The notes beneath the pieces are model-generated. The model had not been told where the DNA came from and did no database searches. It saw nothing but the letters and a program-made list of their open reading frames with translations. Below are positions 8,747-18,631 of a DNA stretch of 64,000 nucleotides, piece after piece. The position numbers were made by a program, and so were the translations under genes. Numbering within the stretch: the first letter of the stretch is position 1; every line of letters begins with the position of its first letter. The DNA comes from Antarctobacter heliothermus. Its GTDB lineage: Bacteria; Pseudomonadota; Alphaproteobacteria; Rhodobacterales; Rhodobacteraceae. The DNA lies in assembly GCF_900188425.1 (NCBI RefSeq), contig NZ_FZON01000021.1, positions 1-64,000 of the forward strand. The letters are read 5' to 3'.

Positions 8747-9502
8747 TCAATCCTCTCTGTCCTCGTCGCCGTCCAGCGCATCCAGGGACAGGCTGGCATC
8801 GGTCGAGGTGCGGTCATCCTTGACGCGAATATCGTCCGGCTTGCGCCCGGATGTCAGGAACACGACCTGTTCGGCGATCGACGTCACATGGTCGCCCATG
8901 CGTTCGATGTTCTTGGCGATGAAATGCAGATGCATGCAGGCGGTGATGTTGCGCGGGTCTTCCAGCATGAAGGTCAGGAATTCGCGGAACAGGGTGTTGT
9001 ACATCTGGTCGACGTCGCGGTCGCGTTCGATCACGTCCATGGCCAGTGCCTCATCGCGCTGGATATAGGCGTCCAGCGCGTCCTTGAGCATCAGTTCCAC
9101 ATCGCGCGCCATCCGGCGCAGCGATTGCGAGGTGCCGCCGATGGGCTGCATCTGCACCAGCACGGTTGTGCGCTTGGCCATGTTCTTGGACAGATCGCCG
9201 ATCCGTTCCAGATTGGCCGACATGCGCATCACCGACAGGACAATGCGCAGGTCCGACGCGGTCGGCGCGCGCAGCGCGATCACGCGAGCCGCCTCTTCGT
9301 TGAGGCTTTCCTCCAGCGCGTCGATGGCGGCATCTCCGCGGCGGACCTGATTGGCCAGCTCTTCGTCGCGGGTCTCCAGCGATTTGGCCGCGCTGAGGAT
9401 GGCAGCCTCGGCAAGGCCCCCCATCTTCATGATCTTGGCCTGTATGCCCTCAAGATCGCGGTCAAACGCGCTTGCGATATGTTGATTGAGCTCTCTCATC
9501 AT
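8747..9502 (-). CDS. phoU: phosphate signalling protein PhoU
   Basis: A 251-aa all-helical PhoU protein built from two similar three-helix bundles with the family E/D-rich metal-binding segments (for example [20 protein letters not shown] and the related [19 protein letters not shown]). PhoU couples the PstSCAB transporter to PhoR so that PhoB stays inactive when phosphate is plentiful. Its start overlaps the pstB stop. A second ATG one codon in is possible. The C-terminal tail is acidic. Confidence 0.95.
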   Translation of the reverse strand: MMRELNQHIASAFDRDLEGIQAKIMKMGGLAEAAILSAAKSLETRDEELANQVRRGDAAIDALEESLNEEAARVIALRAPTASDLRIVLSVMRMSANLERIGDLSKNMAKRTTVLVQMQPIGGTSQSLRRMARDVELMLKDALDAYIQRDEALAMDVIERDRDVDQMYNTLFREFLTFMLEDPRNITACMHLHFIAKNIERMGDHVTSIAEQVVFLTSGRKPDDIRVKDDRTSTDASLSLDALDGDEDRED

Positions 9503-10296
9503 CCGATCCGCCCTGTGATGTAGCTTTCGGTCCGGCTGTCGACCGGGTTGGTAAAGATCTTGCTGGTGTCGCCGTATTCCACCAGATGACCCAGGTGAAA
9601 AAACGCGGTCTTCTGGCTGACCCGCGCGGCCTGCTGCATCGAGTGGGTCACGATGACCACCGAATACTCCTGCCGCAGTTCGTCAATCAGTTCCTCGACT
9701 TGGCTGGTGGCGATGGGGTCCAGCGCCGAACAGGGTTCGTCCATCAGCAGAACCTCGGGTTCGGTGGCCACGGCGCGCGCGATGCACAAACGCTGTTGCT
9801 GGCCGCCCGACAGGCCGGTGCCCGGCGCGTCCAGCCGGTCCTTGACCTCATCCCAGATGGCCGCACGGCGCAGAGACCGTTCGACGATCACGTCCAGATC
9901 GGCCTTGTTCCGGGCCAGACCGTGGATGCGCGGGCCATAGGCCACATTGTCGTAGATCGACTTGGGGAACGGGTTGGGTTTCTGGAACACCATGCCGACC
10001 TTGGCGCGCAATTGCACCGGATCGACGCGCTTGTCATAGATGTCTTCACCGTCGATGGTGATGTCGCCCTCGACGCGGCAGATGTCGATGGTGTCATTCA
10101 TCCGGTTCAGGCAGCGCAGAAAGGTGGATTTGCCGCAGCCAGAGGGACCGATAAAGGCGGTCACGGTCTTGTCCTGGATCTCGCAGTTCACGTCCTTGAT
10201 GGCGTGGGTGGTGCCGTAATAGACCTGCACCTTGCGGGCGCTGATCTTGATGTCTCGCTGCTCCACGTTGATCTCCGTGTTCGGTACGTCGTACAT
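9499..10296 (-). CDS. pstB: phosphate ABC transporter ATP-binding protein PstB
   Basis: A 265-aa ABC ATPase powering phosphate import. Walker [10 protein letters not shown], the Q-loop in [16 protein letters not shown], signature [14 protein letters not shown], Walker B VLLMDEP and the switch histidine in VTHSM are all intact. The PNPFPKSI segment is typical of PstB. It follows pstA after 32 bp and overlaps phoU by 4 bp. Confidence 0.97.
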   Translation of the reverse strand: MYDVPNTEINVEQRDIKISARKVQVYYGTTHAIKDVNCEIQDKTVTAFIGPSGCGKSTFLRCLNRMNDTIDICRVEGDITIDGEDIYDKRVDPVQLRAKVGMVFQKPNPFPKSIYDNVAYGPRIHGLARNKADLDVIVERSLRRAAIWDEVKDRLDAPGTGLSGGQQQRLCIARAVATEPEVLLMDEPCSALDPIATSQVEELIDELRQEYSVVIVTHSMQQAARVSQKTAFFHLGHLVEYGDTSKIFTNPVDSRTESYITGRIG

Positions 10297-10328
10297 TGTT
10301 GTGCTCTCCTAGTTCCGCAACCCGGCGC

Positions 10329-11660
10329 TTACCAGCGACGCTCAAAGCGGCGGCGCAGAATGATGGCGATGATGTTCATGGTCAGCAGAAAGATCAGCAG
10401 GATGATGATACCGCCCCAGGCCTTTTCGTAAAAGCTGGCATCGGCACGGGCCGCCCATGTGTAGATCTGCGCCGGCATGGCAGAGTTCGGGTCGATAAAC
10501 CCGCTGATGAACCCGTCGGGATAGCCACGGGCGACAAAGCCCACCATGCCGATCAGCAGCAGCGGTGCGGTTTCCCCCAGCGCCTGCGCCAGACCGATGA
10601 TTGTGCCGGTCAGGATGCCGGGCATCGCCAGCGGCAGAACGTGGTGGAACACCGATTGCATCCTTGAGGCCCCGACCCCCAGCGCCGCGTCGCGGATCGA
10701 CGGCGGCACCGCCTTGAGCGACGCGCGGGTCGAGATGATGATGGTCGGCAGCGTCATCAGCGTCAGCACCAGACCACCCACCAGCGGCGCGGACTGCGGC
10801 AAGTGCGCGAACTGGATGAACACCGCCAGACCAAGGATACCAAAGACAATCGATGGCACGGCGGCAAGGTTCGAGATATTGACCTCGACCAGATCGGTCC
10901 AGCGGTTCTGCGGGGCGAATTCCTCCAGGTAGATCGAGGCGGCCACGCCGATGGGCAGCGACAGGAACAACACCACCAGCATCATGAAGAACGATCCCAC
11001 GACCGAGGCGCCGATCCCGGCCCCGCCGGGGTTGTCCACGCCTGAATCCGCCCCGGTGATAAAGTTCCAGTCAAAGGTGGTGGTGATGATACCGGCCTCG
11101 GCCAGCGCATCGACCAGATCAAGGTCGGCCAGCGTCAGAAAGCGGCTGTCCTGCAACCCTTCGCGGGTCACGCGGCCCTTGAAATAGCCGTCTACACGCG
11201 ACGATGCGCCCAGGCTGAAATCCACCGGCTGTCCCAGCGTGTCAGGCGAGGCGCTGTAGTGTTCGCGCAGCGTGCTGCCGATCTTGCCCATGACCCGTTC
11301 GATCGAGGCCTCGTCGAAGGAGACCTTGATCCCCTTTTCCGTCAGGGTCGTTTGCAGCGCGCTGATGAAGTAGTTCGAATAGGCCTTGGTCTTGAACAGT
11401 TGCCCTTCGGCCTCGTCGAATTCCTCCTGTTGCAGGGTGAACTCGACACTGACCACCGTGGTGGTGAAGGCCGGGATGCCCGACCGCAGGATCGAGGTGG
11501 CCAGCACCAGCAGGAAAAACAGGCCAATGGCGATGGCGCCGATGCCATAGGCCTGGAACCGCTTTTCTGCCTTGTTGCGCTTTTTCGTGCGCGCATCGTC
11601 GGCAACCAGCGAGATCTTTTTCCGGCGCGGGGTCGGGGTGTCCATGCTTGCATCGGTCAT
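10329..11660 (-). CDS. pstA: phosphate ABC transporter permease PstA (extended form)
   Basis: A 443-aa inner-membrane permease of the Pst phosphate importer. A long N-terminal extension (about residues 1-200: cytoplasmic basic stretch, one membrane helix near 35-60, then a soluble DUF3333-like region) precedes the permease core with about five or six helices and the ABC-coupling segment DAALGVGASRMQSVFHHVLPLAMPG, of which the EAA-like core is ALGVGASRMQSVFHHVLP. The extended form is usual in alphaproteobacteria. The start codon overlaps the pstC stop (TAATG). Confidence 0.93.
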   Translation of the reverse strand: MTDASMDTPTPRRKKISLVADDARTKKRNKAEKRFQAYGIGAIAIGLFFLLVLATSILRSGIPAFTTTVVSVEFTLQQEEFDEAEGQLFKTKAYSNYFISALQTTLTEKGIKVSFDEASIERVMGKIGSTLREHYSASPDTLGQPVDFSLGASSRVDGYFKGRVTREGLQDSRFLTLADLDLVDALAEAGIITTTFDWNFITGADSGVDNPGGAGIGASVVGSFFMMLVVLFLSLPIGVAASIYLEEFAPQNRWTDLVEVNISNLAAVPSIVFGILGLAVFIQFAHLPQSAPLVGGLVLTLMTLPTIIISTRASLKAVPPSIRDAALGVGASRMQSVFHHVLPLAMPGILTGTIIGLAQALGETAPLLLIGMVGFVARGYPDGFISGFIDPNSAMPAQIYTWAARADASFYEKAWGGIIILLIFLLTMNIIAIILRRRFERRW

Positions 11661-13132
11661 TAGTCGTACTGCTCCCGGTATTTGCGCACGATAAAGAGGG
11701 CCAGGACGTTCAGCCCCAGCGTCAGGACAAAGAGGCTCATCCCCAGCGCGAAGGCGACAAGCGCCTCGGGCGAGGCAAAGTCACTGTCGCCGGTGAGTTG
11801 GCTGACAATCTTGGCGGTGACGGTGGTCATCGCCTCGAAGGGGTTCAGGGACAGGCGCGCGGCGGCCCCTGCCCCCAGCACCACGATCATCGTCTCACCG
11901 ATGGCGCGGCTGGCGGCCAGCAGGATGGCCCCCACGATGCCCGGCAGGGCGGCAGGCAGGATCACCTGCTTGATGGTTTCCGACTTGGTGGCGCCCAGCC
12001 CGTAGGAGCCGTCGCGCATCGCCTGCGGCACAGCGTTGATGATGTCGTCCGACAGGGAGCTGACAAAGGGGATCAGCATGATGCCCATGGCCAGACCGGC
12101 GGTGATCACCGCGCGCTGTCCGCCCATCCAGCCGGTGCCATCGGGGCCAAAGACGCTCAGCAGCATCGGGCCGATGGTCAGCAGGGCAAACAGGCCGTAG
12201 ACGATGGTCGGGATACCGGCCAGCACCTCCAGCATCGGCTTGGCAAAGCTGCGCACCGTGGGAGAGGCGTATTCGGACAGGTAGACGGCGGCGAACAGGC
12301 CCACGGGCACCGCCACCAGCAGCGCCACGATAGAGATATAGAATGTCCCCCAGAGCAGCGGCAGCACCCCCAGGCTGGACGATCCGCCCCGGCCCGAAAA
12401 GCTGGGCGCCCATTCCAGCAGGGTAAAGAAGTCCCCGGCGGGATACAGGTTGAAGAACACCCAGGTGTTCCCGATCAGCGAGAACACGATGCCGATGGTG
12501 GTCAGAACCGCAATAGAGGCGGCGGCGATCAACAGCGCCATGACGCCCTGTTCCACCACGTTGCGGGCCCGGAAATCGGCGTTGGTTTCCTTCAATCCCC
12601 ACAGCACGCCGACCAGCGCTGTCAAAAGGACAAGCCCGGTCATGACCCAGTTTCCGGTCGCGTTCAGCGCGCGGTAGCGTTGTGCTGCGTGCAGCACCGG
12701 CTGTGTGATCTGGCTGGTCACGACCTGTCCCGCATCCTTGAGCCGGGTGGTGACCGCGTCGAGATCGGCACCGGCGTCACGCGCCATGTCATCTGTCAGC
12801 GCCCCGCTGGCCACGGCATTGGTCAGCCCGTCTGAGGTGCGCCGCACCTCTGCGAGGATCAGCCCGCGGCTGGAGCCTTCGGAAATGACGCTGTCGGGGA
12901 TCATGCCCGACACTGCATAGTTGACCGCAAAGGGCTGGGCGATCAGCCAGCCGATCATCAGCAGAAAGGCCGGCACCAGCGATTTCATCGCCACGTTGGA
13001 GCCATAGTAGATTGGCAGCGAGTGCAGGTCGCGTCTGTCGCCCCCGGCGCTTTGCAACGCGCGGGCCCGGCCGAGGATGAATCCAACGGCCGCCAGCGCG
13101 AGAACGATCACGATGAGCCAGAAAACAGGCAT
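11660..13132 (-). CDS. pstC: phosphate ABC transporter permease PstC
   Basis: A 490-aa permease, the partner of PstA. It has an N-terminal membrane helix, a soluble insert of about 150 residues, and a permease core containing the coupling segment GSYGLGATKSETIKQVILPAALPG (core GLGATKSETIKQVILPA). The ATG at 13132 is chosen because a GGGGGC ribosome-binding sequence precedes it and the first helix begins at once; the upstream in-frame proline-rich residues overlap the pstS-pstC hairpin and are unlikely to be translated. Longer than enteric PstC because of the periplasmic insert. Confidence 0.92.
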   Translation of the reverse strand: MPVFWLIVIVLALAAVGFILGRARALQSAGGDRRDLHSLPIYYGSNVAMKSLVPAFLLMIGWLIAQPFAVNYAVSGMIPDSVISEGSSRGLILAEVRRTSDGLTNAVASGALTDDMARDAGADLDAVTTRLKDAGQVVTSQITQPVLHAAQRYRALNATGNWVMTGLVLLTALVGVLWGLKETNADFRARNVVEQGVMALLIAAASIAVLTTIGIVFSLIGNTWVFFNLYPAGDFFTLLEWAPSFSGRGGSSSLGVLPLLWGTFYISIVALLVAVPVGLFAAVYLSEYASPTVRSFAKPMLEVLAGIPTIVYGLFALLTIGPMLLSVFGPDGTGWMGGQRAVITAGLAMGIMLIPFVSSLSDDIINAVPQAMRDGSYGLGATKSETIKQVILPAALPGIVGAILLAASRAIGETMIVVLGAGAAARLSLNPFEAMTTVTAKIVSQLTGDSDFASPEALVAFALGMSLFVLTLGLNVLALFIVRKYREQYD

Positions 13133-13166
13133 ATGCCCCCCGAGGTCTGTGTTTGGGAAAAGGTCC

Positions 13167-13199
13167 AAAAAGGAAGGGGGCGGCGGAATATGCCGCCCC
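13167..13199 (-). terminator. pstS-pstC intergenic hairpin (attenuator or mRNA stabiliser)
   Basis: On the transcribed strand GGGGCGGC (arms at 13177-13184 and 13192-13199) folds with a 7-base loop and is followed by TTCCTTTTT. The position, just after the binding-protein gene, is typical of a partial terminator or 3'-end stabiliser that makes pstS mRNA more abundant than the downstream genes. Confidence 0.6.
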
Positions 13200-13235
13200 G
13201 CAGGTATCAGGCGCAATCAACCCAGTGCGGGTGGA

Positions 13236-14276
13236 TCACATGCCACCGCCCATGACGACTTCGTCGGCAACCATCTGCTGGATCTTGCCCAGTTCGGGGT
13301 CGGACACGAGGCCATAGTTGGCCAGCGGACCGGAGGGGCCAGCCAGTTCGTCAGAGATAAAGAACTGCGCATACAGCTTCAGTCCGGGGATCACGCCGAT
13401 GTGGGCCTTCTTGACGTAGAAGAACAGCGGACGCGACACCGGGTACTCTCCCGATGCGATGGTTTCGGTCGAGGGCGCGACACCGGCCATGGTGGCGACC
13501 TTCAGCTTGTCGGTGTTGTTTTCGTAGAACGCGAGACCGAACACGCCGATGCCGTTCACGTTGGCGTAGATGGAGGCCAGCGTTTCGGTATAGTCGCCAT
13601 CGATGTCGACAGAGCGGCCATCGGTGCGGACCTCAAGGCAGGCATCTTCGGCGTCGTCTTCGGACATGCCGGCGTCGATCATGGCCGCCATTGCGCCGGT
13701 GGCCTCACAGCCAACCGCGATGACCTTTTCTTCGAACACTTCACGGGTGCCGTGCTTGGTGCCGGGGATGAACGCGAGGATCTCGGCGTCGGGCAGATCG
13801 GCGTTGAAGTCCGACCATTTGGTGTAGGGGTTGTCGACCAGCGCGCCGTCAACCATGACCTTGGGCGCCAGCGCGGTAAAGATGTCGGCCTGGGTAAAGG
13901 CCGTGTAGTCCGGGCCGCCCTGCTGCGAGGCAAACACGATGCCATCATAGCCGATGCGGACCTCGATGATGTCGGTCACGCCGTTTTCGGCGCAGGCCTG
14001 GATCTCTTTTTCGCGGATCTTGCGCGAGGCGTTGGCAACGTCGGTGTGCTCTTCGCCTACGCCCTGGCAGAACCGCTTGAGCCCGGCGGAAGAGCCGCCC
14101 GATTCAACGACCGGTGTCGGGAAGTCGGTGTTGTCGCCAAAGGCCTCTGCCACGATCGAGGCATAGGGCAGAACGGTCGACGATCCGGCAACCTGGATGT
14201 TGTCACGCGCGACAGCAGAGGTGGCCGACACAGCGGCGATCGCCAGAGTGGAAGCGGTCAGTTTAGCGAATTTCAT
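13236..14276 (-). CDS. pstS: phosphate ABC transporter substrate-binding protein PstS
   Basis: A 346-aa periplasmic phosphate-binding protein. A signal peptide ends near ATSAVARD; the mature protein opens with IQVAGSSTVLPYA and contains VESGGSSAGLKRFC, both typical phosphate-binding loops, and GTKHGTREVFEEKV. A GGAG ribosome-binding sequence precedes the ATG. First structural gene of the pst operon, preceded by a tandem PhoB box and followed by a hairpin. Confidence 0.96.
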   Translation of the reverse strand: MKFAKLTASTLAIAAVSATSAVARDNIQVAGSSTVLPYASIVAEAFGDNTDFPTPVVESGGSSAGLKRFCQGVGEEHTDVANASRKIREKEIQACAENGVTDIIEVRIGYDGIVFASQQGGPDYTAFTQADIFTALAPKVMVDGALVDNPYTKWSDFNADLPDAEILAFIPGTKHGTREVFEEKVIAVGCEATGAMAAMIDAGMSEDDAEDACLEVRTDGRSVDIDGDYTETLASIYANVNGIGVFGLAFYENNTDKLKVATMAGVAPSTETIASGEYPVSRPLFFYVKKAHIGVIPGLKLYAQFFISDELAGPSGPLANYGLVSDPELGKIQQMVADEVVMGGGM

Positions 14277-14352
14277 GGAAAGCTCCGTGAACCTAGGAAA
14301 CGATCATCCCCACGATGACCTTGTCCCGGACCGCTAACGGCCCGACGCTATG

Positions 14353-14385
14353 GTTTTGTGACGCTTGTGTAACGGTTTTATGACG
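14353..14385 (-). promoter_or_regulatory. tandem PhoB-binding repeats (Pho box) upstream of pstS
   Basis: On the pstS-coding strand three consecutive 11-bp units read CGTCATAAAAC, CGTTACACAAG and CGTCACAAAAC. This matches the PhoB pattern of 11-bp direct repeats, each with a TGTCA-like core plus an AT-rich spacer. They lie 77 to 109 bp upstream of the pstS start. No other plausible regulator of this operon is suggested by the sequence. Confidence 0.75.
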
Positions 14386-14523
14386 CGCGCGGTTTTTGCT
14401 GCATTGCAGCAGGGATTCGCGCTCCGGGCGGCGGCGACAGAAATCTGCAACCCGAAAAGCGGCTGTGTTCCGCGCCGTCACGCAGTTTCATAGCTCTGGC
14501 AAGGCAGGAGGGGATTCGTCAGG

Positions 14524-15561
14524 TCAACTCACCGGCAGCGTGATGGTAAAGCGGGTGCCCACGCCCTGCTCGCTCTGGATCTTGAGCCGCCCACGGTGGC
14601 GATTGACGATATGTTTGACAATCGCCAGTCCCAGCCCGGTGCCGCCCATCTCGCGGGAGCGGTGTGTGTCGATGCGGTAGAACCGTTCCGTCAGGCGCGG
14701 CAGGTGGATCGGGTCGATCCCCGGCCCGTTGTCCTGGATGATCAGGGTCGCGGCCTGCGCCCGCAGTCCCGGCGCGTAGTTCGGCACGCCCAGCCGCACC
14801 GTTACCGTGGTGCCCTTGCCGCAATACTTGATCGCGTTCTCTATCAGGTTGGTCAGCACCTGATGCAGCTGATCCCGGTCTGCGGGCACCACCACCTGCG
14901 TGTCGGGCAGGTCATGAACCAGCGTGACCTCCGCCTCCTGCGCCAGTGGAGACAGCCCGTTGATGGTGGCCATGATCGACGCGCCCAGATCAATCCGTTC
15001 CGTCGGGCGGACCCGTTCATCCGCCTCGACCCGGCTGAGCGACAGCAGATCGCTGACCAGCCGGTTCATCCGGTGCGCCTCGGCCTCCATGATGTTCAGG
15101 AACCGCGCCTGCCCCACCGGATCGTTGCGCGCCGGTCCCTTCAACGTCTCAATAAAGCCGATCAGCGCGGTCAGCGGTGTTTTCAGTTCGTGGCTGACAT
15201 TGGCGACAAAATCGCGCCGCATCTGGAGCAACTGTTCGGCGTGGGTCACATCCTCGAAACTGACCAACACACCCGCCCCGCTGGGCAACTCGACCGGACG
15301 CACCGCCACGCGAAAGGTGGTGTCCTGCCGTCCGTCGTTGCCCATATAGTCGGCGGCGCGCGGGGCGCTGTCCCGCAGGCTGTGTTCGATCGCGTCCAGC
15401 AGTTGCGGTTGCCGCAACGCGGTGATGAAATGCCGCCCCACGATCCCGGGCCCCAACAGGCTCCGGGCCTGCGGATTGGCGGCCTCGATGCTTTCGTCGC
15501 GCCGGATCACCAGTGCCGGCAGCGGCACCGCATCGACAAAGGCGGCGATGAACGGCGCCAC
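14524..15561 (-). CDS. phoR: phosphate regulon sensor histidine kinase PhoR
   Basis: A 345-aa histidine kinase. A PAS-like sensor region (about residues 5-105), the phosphoacceptor H-box VSHELKTPLTALIGF with His124, and an ATPase domain with N-box LIENAIKYC, G1 DNGPGI and G2 GGTGLGLAIVKH are seen. The start is a GTG and no membrane segment is present at the N-terminus, so as annotated it is a soluble, PstB/PhoU-coupled form; an earlier start cannot be excluded. It precedes pstS by 247 bp, which hold the Pho box. Confidence 0.9.
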   Translation of the reverse strand: MAPFIAAFVDAVPLPALVIRRDESIEAANPQARSLLGPGIVGRHFITALRQPQLLDAIEHSLRDSAPRAADYMGNDGRQDTTFRVAVRPVELPSGAGVLVSFEDVTHAEQLLQMRRDFVANVSHELKTPLTALIGFIETLKGPARNDPVGQARFLNIMEAEAHRMNRLVSDLLSLSRVEADERVRPTERIDLGASIMATINGLSPLAQEAEVTLVHDLPDTQVVVPADRDQLHQVLTNLIENAIKYCGKGTTVTVRLGVPNYAPGLRAQAATLIIQDNGPGIDPIHLPRLTERFYRIDTHRSREMGGTGLGLAIVKHIVNRHRGRLKIQSEQGVGTRFTITLPVS

Positions 15562-15744
15562 CTCAGGCCACCGTCGGCACGGCGCGCGGCGATCGGACCG
15601 CCGGAACCGCTGCGCACCAGCGTGGTTGGCGCAATAGGGCCATCACCTTACCTCCACAGGGTTTTTGTTGCGACGGCTGTTTAGCTGATCGGTTCAGGCC
15701 GGTCGATAGGCATGATCCCGCCCTTCCTGCCCCTGACTGACACA

Positions 15745-15780
15745 ATTCATCATTATGAATGACTATCCTTGAATATGAAT
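15745..15780. promoter_or_regulatory. ATGAAT repeats, possible operator between phoR and the next gene
   Basis: ATTCAT (15745-15750) and ATGAAT (15755-15760) form a palindrome with a 4-base spacer; a further ATGAAT occurs at 15775-15780. This AT-rich stretch stands out in the divergent promoter region. The regulator is unknown. Confidence 0.35.
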
Positions 15781-15838
15781 TGCCGTTACCAGCATCAGGG
15801 TAAAGTTTTCGAATGATCGGTCGAGGGCAGCAAGAGAC

Positions 15839-16357
15839 ATGGACGGGACCAGACCAATCCACGACGGGCTATCGCCCGAACAGATCAAGGCAGCCTCTGT
15901 CCCGGAGGCCGTGACGATCTATCAGGACACCATCGACGCCATCAAGAAACACTTCTGGGTTGGCAATTGGGACGCTCTGGTGTCGTGCATCGCGGTTCCG
16001 AACCGGATCAGTGCACTGGATACCGCACGGGTGTTCGAAACCCATGAAGAATGGCTGAACGTGACCCGCGCCGCGCGGACCTGCTTTGCGGATCAGGGCG
16101 TGACGGAATATCACCGCATCTGCAGCGGTGCTTTTTTCATGGACGCCACCAAACAGGAGATCACCGGGTTTCACGAAACCTATATCCTGCGCGGCTCTGC
16201 CCTGGCCGCACCCCGGTTCAAGGGATACATGCGGCTGGTTCTGCGCGATGGTCGCTGGCAGTCGCAAGGACTGCACACCGAACAGCGCGATTCGGTGTTT
16301 CCGACCATCTACGCAGACCGTCTGGTGGCCGCCAAGGACCAGCGGATAACGCCCTAA
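15839..16357 (+). CDS. hypothetical protein, possible NTF2/SnoaL-like fold
   Basis: A 172-aa soluble protein with no signal peptide. Its layout (an N-terminal helix with [25 protein letters not shown], then alternating strands ending with [12 protein letters not shown]) resembles the small cone-shaped NTF2/SnoaL fold, as seen in regulators or hydrolases of the group. No catalytic residues can be named. It converges with the gamma-carbonic anhydrase gene, and the 3' ends overlap by 4 bp. The ribosome-binding sequence is weak. Confidence 0.6.
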   Translation: MDGTRPIHDGLSPEQIKAASVPEAVTIYQDTIDAIKKHFWVGNWDALVSCIAVPNRISALDTARVFETHEEWLNVTRAARTCFADQGVTEYHRICSGAFFMDATKQEITGFHETYILRGSALAAPRFKGYMRLVLRDGRWQSQGLHTEQRDSVFPTIYADRLVAAKDQRITP

Positions 16358-16875
16358 AGCGCCGTCAGCCCGGTGGCAAAGCGGGCGGCATTCGCCTGAT
16401 ACCCCAGCGCCGATTTGCGCAGCCCTTCGATGGCAGCCTCGTCCAGTTGGCGCACCACTTTGCCGGGCATCCCCATCACCAGACTGCCGTCGGGGATCTC
16501 TTTGCCCTCGGTGATCAGCGCGCCTGCGCCGATCAGGCAGTTCTTGCCGATCTTCGCGCCATTCAGGATTGTGGCCCCCATGCCGATCAACGTGTTGTCG
16601 CCGATGGTACAGCCGTGCAGCATGACCTTGTGGCCGATGGTGCAGCCCCGCCCGATCACCAGCGGATAGCCCATGTCGGTATGGCAAACGGTGTTTTCCT
16701 GCAGGTTCGAACCTTCGCCGAGGCGGATTTCCTCATTGTCGCCGCGCAGCGTGCAGCCGAACCAGACCGAAGCGCGCGCCTCCAGCACCACCTTGCCGAT
16801 CAGGTTGGCATCCGGCGCGGCCCATGCGTCCCCGGCCAGTTGCGGCGCGATCCCGTCCAATGCGTACAGAGTCAT
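16354..16875 (-). CDS. gamma-carbonic anhydrase family protein
   Basis: A 173-aa left-handed beta-helix protein of hexapeptide repeats (for example [20 protein letters not shown]). Three histidines at the zinc-site positions (in VCHTD, IGHKV and LHGC) are conserved, so it may be an active gamma-class carbonic anhydrase; relatives also occur as metal-binding proteins without proven activity. The ATG at 16875 overlaps the gmk stop by 4 bp and starts the conserved MTLYALDG; upstream residues belong to another frame of gmk. The 3' end overlaps the convergent gene. Confidence 0.85.
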   Translation of the reverse strand: MTLYALDGIAPQLAGDAWAAPDANLIGKVVLEARASVWFGCTLRGDNEEIRLGEGSNLQENTVCHTDMGYPLVIGRGCTIGHKVMLHGCTIGDNTLIGMGATILNGAKIGKNCLIGAGALITEGKEIPDGSLVMGMPGKVVRQLDEAAIEGLRKSALGYQANAARFATGLTAL

Positions 16876-17522
16876 GACAAATCCTCGAATTCTTGTTGCA
16901 GGGCGCGGACGTGATCCAGCAGGCCGGGTTGCTGGGTGCGTCGCAGGCGTGCCGCCGTGACCACGCTTTTCAGCCGCGCCTCGGTCTCGTCCAGATCCTC
17001 GTTCACCAGCACAAAGTCGTAGGATCCCCAATGGCTGATCTCGTCCCAGCTTTTCTGCATCCGCTTGTCGATCACGGCTTCGTCGTCCTGCGCCCGCCCT
17101 TCCAGCCGCCGCTTGAGTTCGGCAATCGACGGCGGCAGCAAGAAGATCGACAGCGTGTGCAGCGCCAGTTCCGAATTGGTCATCTGCTGCGCGCCCTGCC
17201 AGTCGATGTCAAACAGCACATCCTTGCCCGCGATGATCGCATCGCGCACTGGCCCCTTGGGAGAGCCGTAGAAATTGCCAAAGACATGGGCGTGTTCCAG
17301 CATCTCGCCCTGGTTGACCGCCTTCCTGAAGTCCAGTTCACTCATGAAATGGTAGTCTTCGCCGTCAACTTCGCCGTCCCGGGGTGCGCGCGTCGTGGCC
17401 GAGACCGAGAAGACGATCGACGGGTCCCAGGCACGCAGCCGACGCGCCAGTGTGGATTTTCCCGCGCCCGAGGGCGAGGACAGGATGATCAGCAATCCGC
17501 GTCGTGTTGGTGTCTGGGTCAT
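16872..17522 (-). CDS. gmk: guanylate kinase
   Basis: A 216-aa guanylate kinase, which phosphorylates GMP to GDP with ATP. The P-loop [10 protein letters not shown], the GMP-binding segment with [19 protein letters not shown] (core [17 protein letters not shown]) and the DIDWQG motif are intact. It follows yicC after 7 bp, the common yicC-gmk pairing, and overlaps the downstream gamma-carbonic anhydrase gene. Confidence 0.96.
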   Translation of the reverse strand: MTQTPTRRGLLIILSSPSGAGKSTLARRLRAWDPSIVFSVSATTRAPRDGEVDGEDYHFMSELDFRKAVNQGEMLEHAHVFGNFYGSPKGPVRDAIIAGKDVLFDIDWQGAQQMTNSELALHTLSIFLLPPSIAELKRRLEGRAQDDEAVIDKRMQKSWDEISHWGSYDFVLVNEDLDETEARLKSVVTAARLRRTQQPGLLDHVRALQQEFEDLS

Positions 17523-17529
17523 GTCGGGG

Positions 17530-18420
17530 TCACTCCACGTTCTGAACCTGTTCGCGCATCTGGTCGATCACGGTTTTCAGCGCCAGTCCGGTCTGGGTCA
17601 ATCGCGCATCCCCGGATTTCGAGCATAGCGTATTGGCCTCGCGGTTGAACTCCTGCATCAGGAAATCGAACTTGCGGCCCACCGCGCCCTCTGCCGCCAG
17701 CAGATCCCGCGCGGCCACGATATGGGCGCGCAGCCGGTCGATTTCCTCGGTGATGTCGGATTTGACAGCGATCACCGCCAGTTCCTGCGCGATGCGCGCC
17801 GGATCGACGCCATCCGCATTGCCGATCACGCGGGCGAGTTGTTCGCGCAGGCGCTCGGCCTGTTGTGGCTGACGGTCGGCCACGGCCTTGGTGGCGTCGT
17901 CGACCAGCGTGGTGATCTCGGCCAGTTGGCCCTCCAGCACGACAGTCAGCGCATCGCCTTCGGCGCGGCGCATGGCCACGAAATCCGTCAGCGCACCGTC
18001 AAAGTCTGCCAGCAGCGCGGCGGCCAGCGCCACCGGCTCTGCCTCTGGCGCTTCGGTTGTCAGAACGCCGCGCAATCCAACGATCTCTGCCGCCGTCGAG
18101 GGGGCCAGCGACAGGCCCTCTGCCATGGCGTCTGCCTCGATCCGGTGCATCGCGGCCAGTACGGCGGCCAGTTGCGCCTCATCCAGACGCACCCCCGCGT
18201 CGCCCTCATCCGCTGCAAGTTTCAATGAGATTTGCAGGTTGCCGCGTTTGAGCAGCGCCGCGCAACGCGCGCGCACACCGGCCTCCAGCCCGTCGATCCC
18301 GTCGGGCATCCGCAACCGCAGGTCCAGCCCCTTGCCGTTCACACCGCGCAATTCCCAGACCCAGCTGCGACCAAGTCCCTGTCCGCTCCGGCTTGCAAAG
18401 CCCGTCATAGATTGGCGCAT
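17530..18420 (-). CDS. yicC: YicC/YloC-family endoribonuclease
   Basis: A 296-aa YicC protein. Family ends are clear: [13 protein letters not shown] at the N-terminus, and a C-terminal domain with [18 protein letters not shown] and [15 protein letters not shown]. Family members are reported to act as endoribonucleases with effects on small-RNA turnover and stress. First gene of the yicC-gmk-gamma-CA unit. Confidence 0.93.
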   Translation of the reverse strand: MRQSMTGFASRSGQGLGRSWVWELRGVNGKGLDLRLRMPDGIDGLEAGVRARCAALLKRGNLQISLKLAADEGDAGVRLDEAQLAAVLAAMHRIEADAMAEGLSLAPSTAAEIVGLRGVLTTEAPEAEPVALAAALLADFDGALTDFVAMRRAEGDALTVVLEGQLAEITTLVDDATKAVADRQPQQAERLREQLARVIGNADGVDPARIAQELAVIAVKSDITEEIDRLRAHIVAARDLLAAEGAVGRKFDFLMQEFNREANTLCSKSGDARLTQTGLALKTVIDQMREQVQNVE

Positions 18421-18631
18421 CTCGCCCCCTCCGCCGTCTTTCGAACCGGGGTATCGGCAGACGCTGCCGGGCGCAAGTCGGGGTTAAGTCCTGGGCGTTC
18501 CGTTAACCTTCGCCGAAGAATTGGGACGAATTTGAGACGAACCTCTGCTAGTAAGGTTTCAGTAACTTCAATTAAGCAGGCTGGGTGGCAGACACGCCTT
18601 ACCATGCCGCGGCGGACGACAGGAGTTTGGC

